The notes below the pieces were generated by a model, which was not told the DNA's origin, did not search any database, and saw only the letters and a list, made by a program, of their open reading frames with translations. The position numbers were made by a program, and so were the translations under genes. DNA of 64,000 bases from Actinoplanes couchii (GTDB lineage: Bacteria; Actinomycetota; Actinomycetes; Mycobacteriales; Micromonosporaceae): contig NZ_BOMG01000042.1 in assembly GCF_016862075.1 (NCBI RefSeq), positions 124,001 through 188,000 on the forward strand, read 5' to 3'. How positions within the stretch are numbered: the stretch's first letter is position 1; each line of letters opens with the position of its first letter. Positions 17,254-24,818 of this stretch are shown here, in pieces.

Positions 17254-18720
17254 TCAGGCGCGGCAGGTGGTGTCCCTGGTCGGCATCCGGCCGTCGACCA
17301 GGTAGGACGTGGTCAGGTTCAGGGCGCAGGCGTTGTCGGACAGGACGTACACGCCGTGGCCGCTGCCGTCGGTGGTGACCAGGCGGGCCCGCTTACCGAA
17401 CTTCCGTTGGAGCAGTTCCGCGTTGACCGCCGGGGTGACCGGGTCGTGGCGGTTCTGCAGCAGCAGGACGTTCGCCGGGCCCTTGGCGTCCACCTTGACC
17501 GGCGGCTCGGCCGGCTCGTGCTTCCAGTAGGCGCACGGCATGATGTTGGCCGCGGCCGCCCCGAACAGCGGGTACCGCTCACGGTCGGTCTCCACGTCGC
17601 GCTGGTACGTCGCCAGATCCTTCGGCCACGCGACGTCGTTGCAGGTCACCGCCAGGTAGACGGTCAGCGCGTTGTCGACCGGGCTGGGCGCACCGGGAGT
17701 CTCCGGAGTCGGCACCGGTGCGGTCGCCGGGTTCAGCATCGACTGCCACAGCCGCGCCGTGGCGCCGTACTGGATCGGGTGGTAGAGGCCGGCGAACGTG
17801 AGGTACCGCAGGTGGGCGCCGTTGAAGCCGTCGGCGGTGGGGGTGCGGTCGAGGCGTTCGGCGAGGGTGACGAAGGTCCGGCGTACCGCAGCGGGGGTCT
17901 GCCCGAGGCCGTAGGCGGTGTGCCGTTGCGCCGCCCACGCGGCGAAATCGGGGAAGGTCTCCTCGAAACCGCGCGCGTACCGGCGCAGCGAGTCCCGGTC
18001 CAGGTGGGTGTCGGCCAGGTTGCTGTCCAGGACGATCCGGTCGGTGCTGTCCGGGAACAGCGACACGTAGGCCGCGCCGAGCGCCGAACCGTAGGACGCC
18101 CCGTAGAACGAGGCCTTCTTCTCGCCCAGGGCGGCCCGGATCCGGTCCAGGTCGCGGGCGGTGTTCGCGGTCGTCAGGTGCCGGAGCCGGCCGTCGGTGT
18201 CGTTGGCCGCGCACCGCTGCGCGACCTCGGCGGCGATCTTCGACTGGGCGGTCACGGCGGCCGTGTCCCCCGCGTACGGCGGAATGTTGGCCCAGTAGGC
18301 GTCGTCGGCGGTGAAACCGCAACTGACCGGCGACGAGTGACCGACGCCGCGGGTGTCCATGCCGATCAGGTCGTACGACGCCAGCACGCTCGCGGGCATG
18401 CCCTTGTTGAGCAGGAACGCGGGCTGGTCCAGCCCGGTGCCGCCCGGCCCGCCGGGGTTGAACATCAGGATGCCGCGCCGTTTCGCCGGGTCGGTGGCGG
18501 CGATCCGGGACACCATCAGGTCGATGGTGGCGCCGTCCGGGTCGCGGTAGTCGAGCGGAACGGTCACGGTGGTGCACTGCGCGACGAACGGCGCCGTGAT
18601 CACCTCGGCGGGGCAGGCGGCCCAGCGTCGAGGTTCGGCTTCCGCGGGTTGAGCTTTGGTGGGTTCTCCCACGAGCAGCGCGCCGATCAGACCGAGTGTT
18701 CCGATGAAGGCGAGTTTCAT
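17254..18720 (-). CDS. Secreted TAP-type alpha/beta hydrolase (tripeptidyl aminopeptidase-like)
   Basis: 488 residues from ATG 18720, with a Sec signal peptide (Lys, a hydrophobic run 'LAFIGTLGLIGALLVG', then an Ala-rich cleavage area). It is an S33/TAP-family alpha/beta hydrolase: oxyanion region 'FNPGGPGGTG', nucleophile in GASYGS, Asp in 'NRHDPVTP', His in 'GSGHGVYV'. Cysteines in the mature part (Cys36, Cys49 and others) suit an exported enzyme. Family members remove N-terminal tripeptides or act on esters. The promoter at 18727-18757 gives a leaderless mRNA and is nearly the same as that of the MerR gene, which suggests MerR control. Confidence 0.85.
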   Translation of the reverse strand: MKLAFIGTLGLIGALLVGEPTKAQPAEAEPRRWAACPAEVITAPFVAQCTTVTVPLDYRDPDGATIDLMVSRIAATDPAKRRGILMFNPGGPGGTGLDQPAFLLNKGMPASVLASYDLIGMDTRGVGHSSPVSCGFTADDAYWANIPPYAGDTAAVTAQSKIAAEVAQRCAANDTDGRLRHLTTANTARDLDRIRAALGEKKASFYGASYGSALGAAYVSLFPDSTDRIVLDSNLADTHLDRDSLRRYARGFEETFPDFAAWAAQRHTAYGLGQTPAAVRRTFVTLAERLDRTPTADGFNGAHLRYLTFAGLYHPIQYGATARLWQSMLNPATAPVPTPETPGAPSPVDNALTVYLAVTCNDVAWPKDLATYQRDVETDRERYPLFGAAAANIMPCAYWKHEPAEPPVKVDAKGPANVLLLQNRHDPVTPAVNAELLQRKFGKRARLVTTDGSGHGVYVLSDNACALNLTTSYLVDGRMPTRDTTCRA

Positions 18721-18726
18721 GCCCTC

Positions 18727-18757
18727 ATCCGACTCTGTGACCTCAGGGCACAGTCAA
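18727..18757 (-). promoter_or_regulatory. Hydrolase promoter resembling the MerR promoter
   Basis: On the minus strand: TTGACT (18752-18757), a 19-bp spacer, TCGGAT (18727-18732), then 6 bases to the ATG. The spacer carries GTGCCCTGAGGTCAC (18737-18751), a palindrome with one mismatched pair. The -35, spacing, dyad placement and -10 match the MerR gene promoter at 15350-15380. Confidence 0.6.
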
Positions 18758-18768
18758 GCTCACTATCT

Positions 18769-18838
18769 GTGACCGCAGGGAATCACTCTACGAAGTTGTT
18801 CGGACCCTGCGCGGAGTTACCGCAGTGATTCCGGTAAC
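18769..18838. promoter_or_regulatory. Additional operator-like repeats upstream of the hydrolase
   Basis: GTGACCGCAGGG at 18769-18780 repeats the GTGACCTCAGGG half of the promoter dyad at 18737-18748. Further on, GTTACCG (18816-18822) and CGGTAAC (18832-18838) form a perfect 7-bp inverted repeat around 9 bases. These are plausible regulator sites between the divergent genes; no binding protein is assigned. Confidence 0.4.
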
Positions 18839-18928
18839 GGGATCGTGGTGTTCGAACGGATAGCGCCTCCGATGTCGATCTTGTCACGTTCGACGGGACG
18901 GCCGGCACTGGCTAGGTTCCCTTGTCTA

Positions 18929-18942
18929 GGGCCGAAAGTCCC
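18929..18942 (+). promoter_or_regulatory. DevR/DosR-box-like palindrome
   Basis: GGGCCGAAAGTCCC matches 12 of 14 positions of the hypoxia-regulator box GGGACTWWAGTCCC. It lies 42 bases before the ATG of the small protein at 18984. A chance match is possible in GC-rich DNA. Confidence 0.35.
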
Positions 18943-18983
18943 TGGTCAAGAGACATTTATGGGTACGACTCGATGGGGGAGCC

Positions 18984-19328
18984 ATGACCTTGAACGAGCT
19001 TCGGACGGCCTTCCGGCAGCAACTGGAACAGGGCGATCGGGACAAGGCCAAGGCGTTGCTCGCCGACTACTCCGAGTTCACGCCGTACCTGGCGGTCGGT
19101 AACGCGGTACTGGCGAGTGCCGAGGGCGATCACCCGCTGGCGGCCCGGATGATCGGGGTTGCCGACACCGCGTACCCGGTGGCGGGGGAGAAGCCGGAGC
19201 CCGAGGACGCCGCCGAGCTCGCCAAGGTGCACGCCGCCGCCGTCGAGGCCCTGGGCGAGAGCGCATTCGCCGACTACCGCGCCGACGGCGCCCTGTGGGA
19301 GGGCGACTTCCGCACCTCCATGGTCTAG
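18984..19328 (+). CDS. Small protein resembling the tail of LuxR/AfsR-type regulators
   Basis: 114 residues from ATG 18984, with GGGGGAG (18974-18980) close upstream. The stretch 'HPLAARMIGVADTAY', a Pro/Glu linker, and 'AKVHAAAVEALGESAFADYRADGALW' resembles the C-terminal TPR-like tail of large LuxR or AfsR/SARP regulators ('AARLLGAADALR...ALGEAAFAAAWAEGRAL'). Here it stands alone without ATPase or HTH domains. The N-terminal 'LRTAFRQQLEQGDRDKAKALLADYSEFTPYLAVGNAVLASAEGD' is a helical hairpin. It is a single-gene unit between a possible DevR-like box and a strong terminator. Function is unknown; a protein-interaction module is likely. Confidence 0.7.
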   Translation: MTLNELRTAFRQQLEQGDRDKAKALLADYSEFTPYLAVGNAVLASAEGDHPLAARMIGVADTAYPVAGEKPEPEDAAELAKVHAAAVEALGESAFADYRADGALWEGDFRTSMV

Positions 19329-19341
19329 CAGGCAGGTGTTC

Positions 19342-19381
19342 AACGCGGGTTGACCGATCGATCGGTCAACCCGCGTTTTTT
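19342..19381 (+). terminator. Rho-independent terminator
   Basis: Bases 19342-19377 form a perfect 36-bp palindrome (arms AACGCGGGTTGACCGAT and its complement, centre CG), followed by a T run at 19376-19381. It lies 14 bases after the stop of the small protein. This is one of the clearest terminators in the window. Confidence 0.85.
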
Positions 19382-19393
19382 GTTTCGGGTGGC

Positions 19394-19447
19394 GTGGTGA
19401 AGGCCTGTGGTGTGGTGAAGGCCTGTGGTGTGGTGGAGGCCTGCCGG
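19394..19447. repeat. Three tandem copies of an 18-bp unit
   Basis: The unit GTGGTGAAGGCCTGTGGT occurs at 19394-19411 and 19412-19429 exactly and at 19430-19447 in degenerate form. The rest of 19329-19651 (323 bases without a gene) holds the terminator before it and the lyase promoter after it; 19448-19560 shows nothing recognisable. Confidence 0.7.
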
Positions 19448-19568
19448 GTTTGCCGCATGTCGCCGCCGAGAGGCCCGGCACGCTGCGCGAGAAGCTCGCC
19501 GGTGCCGGCCCCTTCCGGCCCGCCGATCCTCCCGGAGCGGCTCAGGTCGGCTCCGGAAGAAGCGGTCG

Positions 19569-19629
19569 TTCAAACGGTTGCCTAAAACGTGGTGTCCGTC
19601 ATAGTCTCCAGTCGTTCAAACGATTGAAC
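19569..19629 (+). promoter_or_regulatory. Lyase/ABC operon promoter with two LacI-type operators
   Basis: A promoter TTGCCT (19578-19583), 16 bp, CATAGT (19600-19605) is flanked by two operators. TTCAAACGGTTGCC (19569-19582) overlaps the -35. GTTCAAACGATTGAAC (19614-19629) lies at the predicted transcription start and is palindromic, with a central CG as in LacI-family sites. Its core TCAAACGATTGA recurs at 26834-26845 and 38530-38541. Confidence 0.65.
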
Positions 19630-19651
19630 ACATGACGGAAGTGAGCGCACC

Positions 19652-20989
19652 GTGGCCTTTGACCTGCTGTCCCGGCTCGGCGGGGACGAAACCATGGCTG
19701 CGGTCTTCTCCCAGGAGCGGACCGTGGGGGACTGGCTCCTGGTCGAGGCCGAGCTGGGGCGGGCGCTGGCCGGTGCGGGTGTCGTCGACGAGGCCACCGG
19801 TGAGCGGATCGCCGCCGCCTGCCGCCTCGACGTGGTCGACATGCCCCGGCTCTGGGCCGAGTCCGCCAACGTCGGCTACCCGATCTTCCCGCTGGTCAAG
19901 ATGATCTGCGCGGCGCTGGACGAGCGGGACGCCGCCTGGGTGCACTACGGCGCGACCACCCAGGACATCATGGACACCGCCCTGGCGCTGCAACTGCGGG
20001 ACGCCGCGGACCGGCTGCTGGTCCTGCTCGGTGAGGTCGGCGACGGCCTGGCCCGGCTGGTCACCGAGCACGCCGGCACGGTGATGGCCGGGCGGACCCA
20101 CGCCCAGCAGGCGGTGCCCACCACGTTCGGCGCGAAACTCGCGGTCTTCCTCGGCGAGGTCACCCGGCACCAGGCCCGGCTGCTGCGGGCCCGCGACGGT
20201 GTCGCCCTGATCTCGCTCTTCGGCGCGGGCGGCACCTCGGCGGCGCTCGGCGCGGTGTCCGGCCCGGTCCGCACCGGGCTCGCCGCCCGGCTCGGCCTCA
20301 CCGACACCGTCGGCCCCTGGCACGTGGCCCGCGACTCGATCGCCGAACTCACCCAGTCCGCGGCGCTGGCGGCGGCCACCTGCGTGCGACTCGGCCGTGA
20401 GGTCGTCGACCTGTCCCGCACCGAGATCGGCGAGGTCGCCGAGGCCGACGGGATGTACCGCGGCGCGTCCTCGACGATGCCGCAGAAAGCCAACCCGATC
20501 TCGTCCGAGCTCGCCGTCGGGTTCGGGGTGATGGCCGGCTCGCACGCGCAGGCCGTGCTCCGGGCCATGGAGGTCGGCCACGAACGCGCGGCCGGCGAAT
20601 GGCAGGTCGAGTGGCAGGCCGTGCCCGGTGCGCTGATCGCCGCCGCCGGAGCCCTGCGCGCGGCCGCCGCCATCACCGGTGGCCTGCGGGTCTTCCCGGA
20701 CCGGATGGCGGAGAACCTGACCGCCGACGGCGGCCGGCTGATGGCCGAGGCCTACATGATCGCCCTGGCCGCCGAACTCGGCCGGGACAAGGCACACGAA
20801 CTGGTGTACGGCGCGGTCCGCGACTCCCGGGCGACCGGATCGTCGCTGCGGGACGCGGTACGCGCCCGGGTCGGTGACGCGGCCTGGTCCACCATCGCGG
20901 GAACCCTGCCCGAACCGGCCGGATATGTCGGATCCACCACCGAAGCCTGCGAAGCCGCCGTGCACCACTGGCACGACGCGCCCCGCTGA
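19652..20989 (+). CDS. Fumarase/aspartase-superfamily lyase, PcaB-like
   Basis: The start is GTG 19652 with CGGAAG upstream, giving 445 residues. The superfamily signature is GASSTMPQKANP; 'VHYGATTQDIMDTAL' and 'GRTHAQQAVPTTFG' supply the other two conserved regions. These blocks resemble bacterial 3-carboxy-cis,cis-muconate cycloisomerase (PcaB), which in bacteria evolved from this superfamily. Adenylosuccinate lyase is less likely because the neighbours are transport and catabolic genes. It is the first gene of the operator-controlled unit; the ABC importer genes follow with a 76-bp gap. A muconolactone-isomerase-like gene in a sister unit strengthens a lactonising or aromatic-type role, but the substrate is unknown. 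Confidence 0.8.
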   Translation: MAFDLLSRLGGDETMAAVFSQERTVGDWLLVEAELGRALAGAGVVDEATGERIAAACRLDVVDMPRLWAESANVGYPIFPLVKMICAALDERDAAWVHYGATTQDIMDTALALQLRDAADRLLVLLGEVGDGLARLVTEHAGTVMAGRTHAQQAVPTTFGAKLAVFLGEVTRHQARLLRARDGVALISLFGAGGTSAALGAVSGPVRTGLAARLGLTDTVGPWHVARDSIAELTQSAALAAATCVRLGREVVDLSRTEIGEVAEADGMYRGASSTMPQKANPISSELAVGFGVMAGSHAQAVLRAMEVGHERAAGEWQVEWQAVPGALIAAAGALRAAAAITGGLRVFPDRMAENLTADGGRLMAEAYMIALAAELGRDKAHELVYGAVRDSRATGSSLRDAVRARVGDAAWSTIAGTLPEPAGYVGSTTEACEAAVHHWHDAPR

Positions 20990-21065
20990 CCCGAACCAGC
21001 TGACACCGGCGCTCCCGCCCCGGAGCCGCCATGAAGACGCACCCCGTCCAGACAGGAGCATTTTC

Positions 21066-22052
21066 ATGAACAAGACATATGGGACCATTGCCGCGCTCGG
21101 GCTCGTCCTGGCCGGCCTGACCGCCTGCAACACCGAATCGCCCGCCGAAACCCCGGCAGCGGGCACCGACACCACCAAGCAGCTCGTCTTCGGCCTGGCC
21201 AACCAGCAGGAGTCGGTGACCTTCCCGGCCGCGCTGGCCAAGGGCGCCAAGGCCAAGGCCGACGAGCTGGGCATCAAGCTGGTGTCCCTGGACTCCCAGG
21301 GCGACCAGCAGAAACAGGCCGGCCAGATGCAGGACCTGATCGCCCAGAAGGTCGACGGCATCCTCCTCGTCCCACTCTCGCCCGGCCCGGGGCAGGCCCT
21401 GGTGGACCAGGCCGCCGCGGCGAACATCCCGGTCGGCACGGTGCACGGCTATGTCGGCGCGAACCGGGACGTGGAGTCCCCGTACGAGAAGCTGAAGTTC
21501 ATCGTCACCGAGAACGAGCGTGGCGCCGGGGCGACCGCCGGGGGGATGGCGGTGCAGCAGCTGCCGTCCGGTGGCAAGGTCGCGGTCATCACCGGTGCGG
21601 CCGGTTTCGACGAGAACACCACCCGGGTGGAGAAGTTCACCGCCGCCCTCGAGGCCAAGGGCGGTTTCCAGGTGGTCGCCACCCAGCCCGGCAACTGGAC
21701 CAAGCAGGACGGCCAGTCGGCCTGCCAGAACCTGCTCGCCGCCACCCCGGACCTGGCCCTGATCTACGCGATCTCGGACGACATGGCGGTCGGATGCGCG
21801 GCCGCGGTGAAGTCGGCGAACTCGAAGGCGAAGATCCTCGGCGTCGGCGGTTCGGCGGCGGGCATCGCGGCGGTCAAGGACGGCACCCTCGCCGGTACGG
21901 TCTGCTACAAGCCGTACGACAGCGGTGTGATGGCCGTGCAGTTGCTGCACGACGCGGTGACCGGCAAGCTGAGCGGCACCCCGAAGACCACCTTCTACGA
22001 CACCCCCGGTGTCACCAAGGACAACGTCGACTCCTGCACCCCGCAGTGGTGA
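21066..22052 (+). CDS. Sugar-type ABC transporter substrate-binding lipoprotein
   Basis: The start is ATG 21066, with AGGAG at 21054-21058, giving 328 residues. A lipoprotein signal peptide ends in the lipobox LTAC. The mature part is a periplasmic-binding-protein-like fold of the ribose/galactose type (Peripla_BP_4): 'KQLVFGLANQQESVTFPAALAKGAKAKADELG', 'MQDLIAQKVDGILLVPLSPG', 'AISDDMAVGCAAAVKSA'. It delivers substrate to the ATPase and permease encoded next. This class imports pentoses, hexoses, inositol and some aromatic or nucleoside compounds, so the ligand cannot be named. Its stop overlaps the ATPase GTG. Confidence 0.9.
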   Translation: MNKTYGTIAALGLVLAGLTACNTESPAETPAAGTDTTKQLVFGLANQQESVTFPAALAKGAKAKADELGIKLVSLDSQGDQQKQAGQMQDLIAQKVDGILLVPLSPGPGQALVDQAAAANIPVGTVHGYVGANRDVESPYEKLKFIVTENERGAGATAGGMAVQQLPSGGKVAVITGAAGFDENTTRVEKFTAALEAKGGFQVVATQPGNWTKQDGQSACQNLLAATPDLALIYAISDDMAVGCAAAVKSANSKAKILGVGGSAAGIAAVKDGTLAGTVCYKPYDSGVMAVQLLHDAVTGKLSGTPKTTFYDTPGVTKDNVDSCTPQW

Positions 22053-23554
22053 CCGGCGCGGTCCTGGCCGTCCGGGACGTCGAGAAGACGTACGCCAGCG
22101 GCACCCGGGCCCTGCGTGGTGTGTCGATGCGGGTGCTGCCGGGCACCGTGCACGGGCTGATCGGCGCGAACGGCGCCGGCAAGTCCACCCTGATCAAGAT
22201 CCTGTCCGGCTGGCAGCAGGCCAGCACCGGCACTGTGGAGTGGAAGGACCAGCCGGTCGACTGGTCCCATCCCCGGCAGGCGCTGGCCGCCGGCATGGCC
22301 GCCGTGCACCAGCACACCCCGCTGGTGGACGCCATGTCGGTGGTGGAGAACGTCTTCCTGGGCCGCCGGGAGACCCGCCGCTGGGACGCCGCCGCCCGTC
22401 GCGCCGAACTGCTCGCGCTGTGCGACCGGATCGGTTACGAACTGGAACCGCATCAGGCGGTGGCGGAGCTGTCGGTCGGCGCCCGGCAGATGGTCGCGAT
22501 CCTGCAGGCGCTCGCCCGGAACCCGGACGTGGTGCTGCTCGACGAGCCGACCGCCGCGCTGTCCCCGGCCGAGCGGGAGGTGCTGTTCCGTTCGATCCGG
22601 CGGCTGCGCGACGCGGGCACCACGGTCGTCTACACCTCGCACTTCCTGGACGAGGTGGTGGAACTGACCGACCATCTCACGGTTCTGCGCGACGGGCTGG
22701 TGGTGGTCGACGCGCCGACCGCCGACGTCACCGTGGACAGCCTGGTCACCGCGATCGTCGGCCGGGAACTGGCCCGGGAGCAGCGCGAGGAGCGCGAGGC
22801 CCGGCCGGTCGGCGCGCCGATCCTGGCCGTGACGGACCTGGAGTCGGCCGGGAAGTTCGGGCCGATCGATCTCACCGTGCACGCCGGGGAGATCGTCGGG
22901 ATCGCCGGTCTGCTCGGCAGCGGCCGCACCGAGCTGCTCGAAGCGATCTACGGGGCCGATCCCGCCGCCACCGGCACCGTCCGGGTCGACGACAGACAGA
23001 TCAAGGGATCACCCCGTTCGGCGGTACGGGCGGGCCTCGCGCTCGTCCCCGAGGACCGCGCCAAGCAGGGCTTCCTGCGGGACTGGGAGATCTGGCGCAA
23101 CATCTCCCTGCCGTACCTGAGCGGCCTGTCCTGGCGGCGGCTGCTGCCCAGCGCCGCCCGGGAACGCGACCTGGCCCGGCGGGCGATCGCCGACCTCGGC
23201 ATCGTCGCCGGATCGGCCGAGTCCCCGGTCGGCGAGCTGTCCGGCGGCAACGCGCAGAAGGTGGTCTTCGCCAAATGGGTGTACGGCCCGGCCCGGGTGC
23301 TGCTGCTGGACGAACCGTCGGCGGGTGTGGACGTCGGCGCCAAGGCCGACATCATCCACCTGGTGCGCCGGATGGCCGACGACGGCCGGGGCGTCCTGAT
23401 GGTCTCCAGCGAGTTCGAGGAACTCCTGACCGCCTGTGACCGCATCCTGGTGGTCCGGCGCGGCCGGGTCGTCGCCGACCTGGCCGTCGGCGACACCGAT
23501 CTGCACGACATCACCGCCCGGGCGAGCGGACTCAAGGAAGGTAACGACTCATGA
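22049..23554 (+). CDS. Sugar-type ABC transporter ATPase with two nucleotide-binding domains
   Basis: The start is GTG 22049 (GTGA overlap; GTG 22046 is also in frame), giving 501 residues, the usual length of RbsA/XylG/MglA-type subunits. Domain 1: Walker A GANGAGKS, signature LSVGARQ, Walker B 'VVLLDEPTAAL'. Domain 2: degenerate Walker A GLLGSGRT, signature LSGGNAQK, 'VLLLDEPSAGVD'. The degenerate second site is normal for this family. It energises import by the permease encoded immediately downstream, which it overlaps by 4 bp (ATGA). Confidence 0.92.
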   Translation: MTGAVLAVRDVEKTYASGTRALRGVSMRVLPGTVHGLIGANGAGKSTLIKILSGWQQASTGTVEWKDQPVDWSHPRQALAAGMAAVHQHTPLVDAMSVVENVFLGRRETRRWDAAARRAELLALCDRIGYELEPHQAVAELSVGARQMVAILQALARNPDVVLLDEPTAALSPAEREVLFRSIRRLRDAGTTVVYTSHFLDEVVELTDHLTVLRDGLVVVDAPTADVTVDSLVTAIVGRELAREQREEREARPVGAPILAVTDLESAGKFGPIDLTVHAGEIVGIAGLLGSGRTELLEAIYGADPAATGTVRVDDRQIKGSPRSAVRAGLALVPEDRAKQGFLRDWEIWRNISLPYLSGLSWRRLLPSAARERDLARRAIADLGIVAGSAESPVGELSGGNAQKVVFAKWVYGPARVLLLDEPSAGVDVGAKADIIHLVRRMADDGRGVLMVSSEFEELLTACDRILVVRRGRVVADLAVGDTDLHDITARASGLKEGNDS

Positions 23555-24747
23555 GCACCACCTCCGCGCACGATCACGGCTCCTGGCGCCGGTCGCTGGC
23601 GCCGCGCGCCGCCGGGGTCGTCTACGCGTTCGTCGCCCTGGTCGCGATCCTGACGATCACCTCCAGCGTGCAGGGCCGGCCGAGTTATCTGAGCAGCGTC
23701 AACCTCAGCAACATCCTGGACCAGTCGGCGCTGATCGCGATCCTGGCGATCTTCATGACCGTGGTGCTGATCAGCGGCAACTTCGACCTGTCGGTGGCGT
23801 CCACGGCGGCGTTGGCCGGAACCGTGGCACTGAAGACCATCGACGGGTACGGGCCGGTCGTCGCCATCCTCGCCGCCCTGGTCACCGGGGCGCTGGTCGG
23901 GCTGCTCAACGGGGTTCTCGTACAAAAAGTGGGGGTGAACGCCTTCATCGTGACCCTCGGGACGCTGACCGCGGTCCGGGGCGTCGTCCAGGCGATTCTC
24001 GACGGGCAGAGCATCACCGCCGCCGACAGCACCCTGATGGACGTGGCGACGGCCCGCTGGGCGATGCCGATCGTGGTGGCCGTGATCCTGGCCGTGCTGC
24101 TGCTGGCCGGCGCCGGGCTGCTGATCAAGCGGGGCGGGTCGGTCCGGTCCACGGCCGGGCTGTGGGCCTCCGGGCTGGCGTTGCTGCTGCTCGCGCTCTT
24201 CCGGCCGCTGATGCTGGATCAGACGATCTCGGTCTGGATCATGCTGCTGCTGGTGGTGCTCACGGCGCTGACGCTGCGGTACACGGTGATCGGCCGGAAC
24301 CTGTACGCGGTCGGCGGCAACCCGGAGGCGGCCCGGCTGTCCGGCATCGACGTGGACCGCTACCGGATGGTCGCGTTCGTGCTGAACGGGACGGTCGCCG
24401 CGCTGGTCGGGGTGCTCTACGCGGGCCGGTTCAACTCGGTCGACCCGACCGTGCTGACCGGCGGTGAGCTGACCGTGATCGCGGCCGCGGTGCTCGGCGG
24501 GACGTCGCTCTTCGGCGGCTCCGGTTTCGTCACCAAGTCGGTGGTCGGCACGCTGATCCTGTTCACCCTGAGCAACGGCTTCAACGTGCTCAACATCGGC
24601 TCGAACTACCAGAACGTCGTGCAGGGCACGGTGCTCGTCGCGGCCGCGTCGCTCTACACCGCCACCAGCGGGCGGGAGCGCCGGAAGCTGCGAGCCGCGC
24701 TGAAGAAGGAGAAACCCCCGGCACCGGCGGAGTTGGTGCGCAGTTGA
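23551..24747 (+). CDS. Sugar-type ABC transporter permease
   Basis: 398 residues, an RbsC-like (BPD_transp_2) permease with about ten hydrophobic helices. Visible family marks are 'SGNFDLSVAS' after the second helix, 'VGVNAFIVTLGTLTAVRGV', 'RYTVIGRNLYAVGGNPEAARLSGIDVDRYR' (the cytoplasmic coupling loop) and 'GGTSLFGGSGFVTKSVVGTLILFTLSNGFNVLNI'. The N-terminus is cytoplasmic and short. Overlap with the ATPase gene shows co-translation. A clear terminator follows 3 bases after the stop, so the lyase-importer operon ends here. Confidence 0.92.
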   Translation: MSTTSAHDHGSWRRSLAPRAAGVVYAFVALVAILTITSSVQGRPSYLSSVNLSNILDQSALIAILAIFMTVVLISGNFDLSVASTAALAGTVALKTIDGYGPVVAILAALVTGALVGLLNGVLVQKVGVNAFIVTLGTLTAVRGVVQAILDGQSITAADSTLMDVATARWAMPIVVAVILAVLLLAGAGLLIKRGGSVRSTAGLWASGLALLLLALFRPLMLDQTISVWIMLLLVVLTALTLRYTVIGRNLYAVGGNPEAARLSGIDVDRYRMVAFVLNGTVAALVGVLYAGRFNSVDPTVLTGGELTVIAAAVLGGTSLFGGSGFVTKSVVGTLILFTLSNGFNVLNIGSNYQNVVQGTVLVAAASLYTATSGRERRKLRAALKKEKPPAPAELVRS

Positions 24748-24750
24748 AGA

Positions 24751-24783
24751 AAGCCCGGTGGCCATCGGCCACCGGGCTTCCTT
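24751..24783 (+). terminator. Terminator after the ABC operon
   Basis: The arms AAGCCCGGTGGCC (24751-24763) and GGCCACCGGGCTT (24767-24779) pair perfectly around a 3-base loop, followed by a short pyrimidine-rich tail. It separates the importer operon from the ArsR promoter, whose -35 starts at 24782. Confidence 0.8.
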
Positions 24784-24812
24784 GACAACCTACAACCGAT
24801 TGGTTGTATATT
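24782..24812 (+). promoter_or_regulatory. ArsR/SRPBCC promoter with perfect dyad in the spacer
   Basis: TTGACA (24782-24787), a 19-bp spacer, and TATATT (24807-24812) are near consensus; a 17-bp reading with TGTATA is also possible. The dyad TACAACCGATTGGTTGTA (24791-24808) has 7-bp arms around a 4-base centre and lies between the hexamers, a natural site for autorepression by the ArsR protein. Only 6 bases separate the -10 from GTG 24819, so the mRNA is probably leaderless. Confidence 0.7.
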
Positions 24813-24818
24813 GGCGTC

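Noticed and set aside
19394-19447. Tandem 18-bp repeats considered as a CRISPR array
   Set aside because: Units are directly adjacent with no spacers and no cas genes occur in the window.
19616-21439. 607-codon minus-strand frame opposite the lyase and binding protein
   Set aside because: Shadow frame with Gly/Arg/Val-rich repeats; both plus-strand genes have catalytic or lipobox motifs.
22049-23554. Degenerate second Walker A of the ABC ATPase as a sign of inactivity
   Set aside because: Such degeneration in one half is normal in RbsA-type double ATPases.
22948-24765. 605-codon minus-strand frame opposite the ABC ATPase and permease
   Set aside because: Arg/Gln/His-rich shadow; plus-strand motifs are unambiguous.
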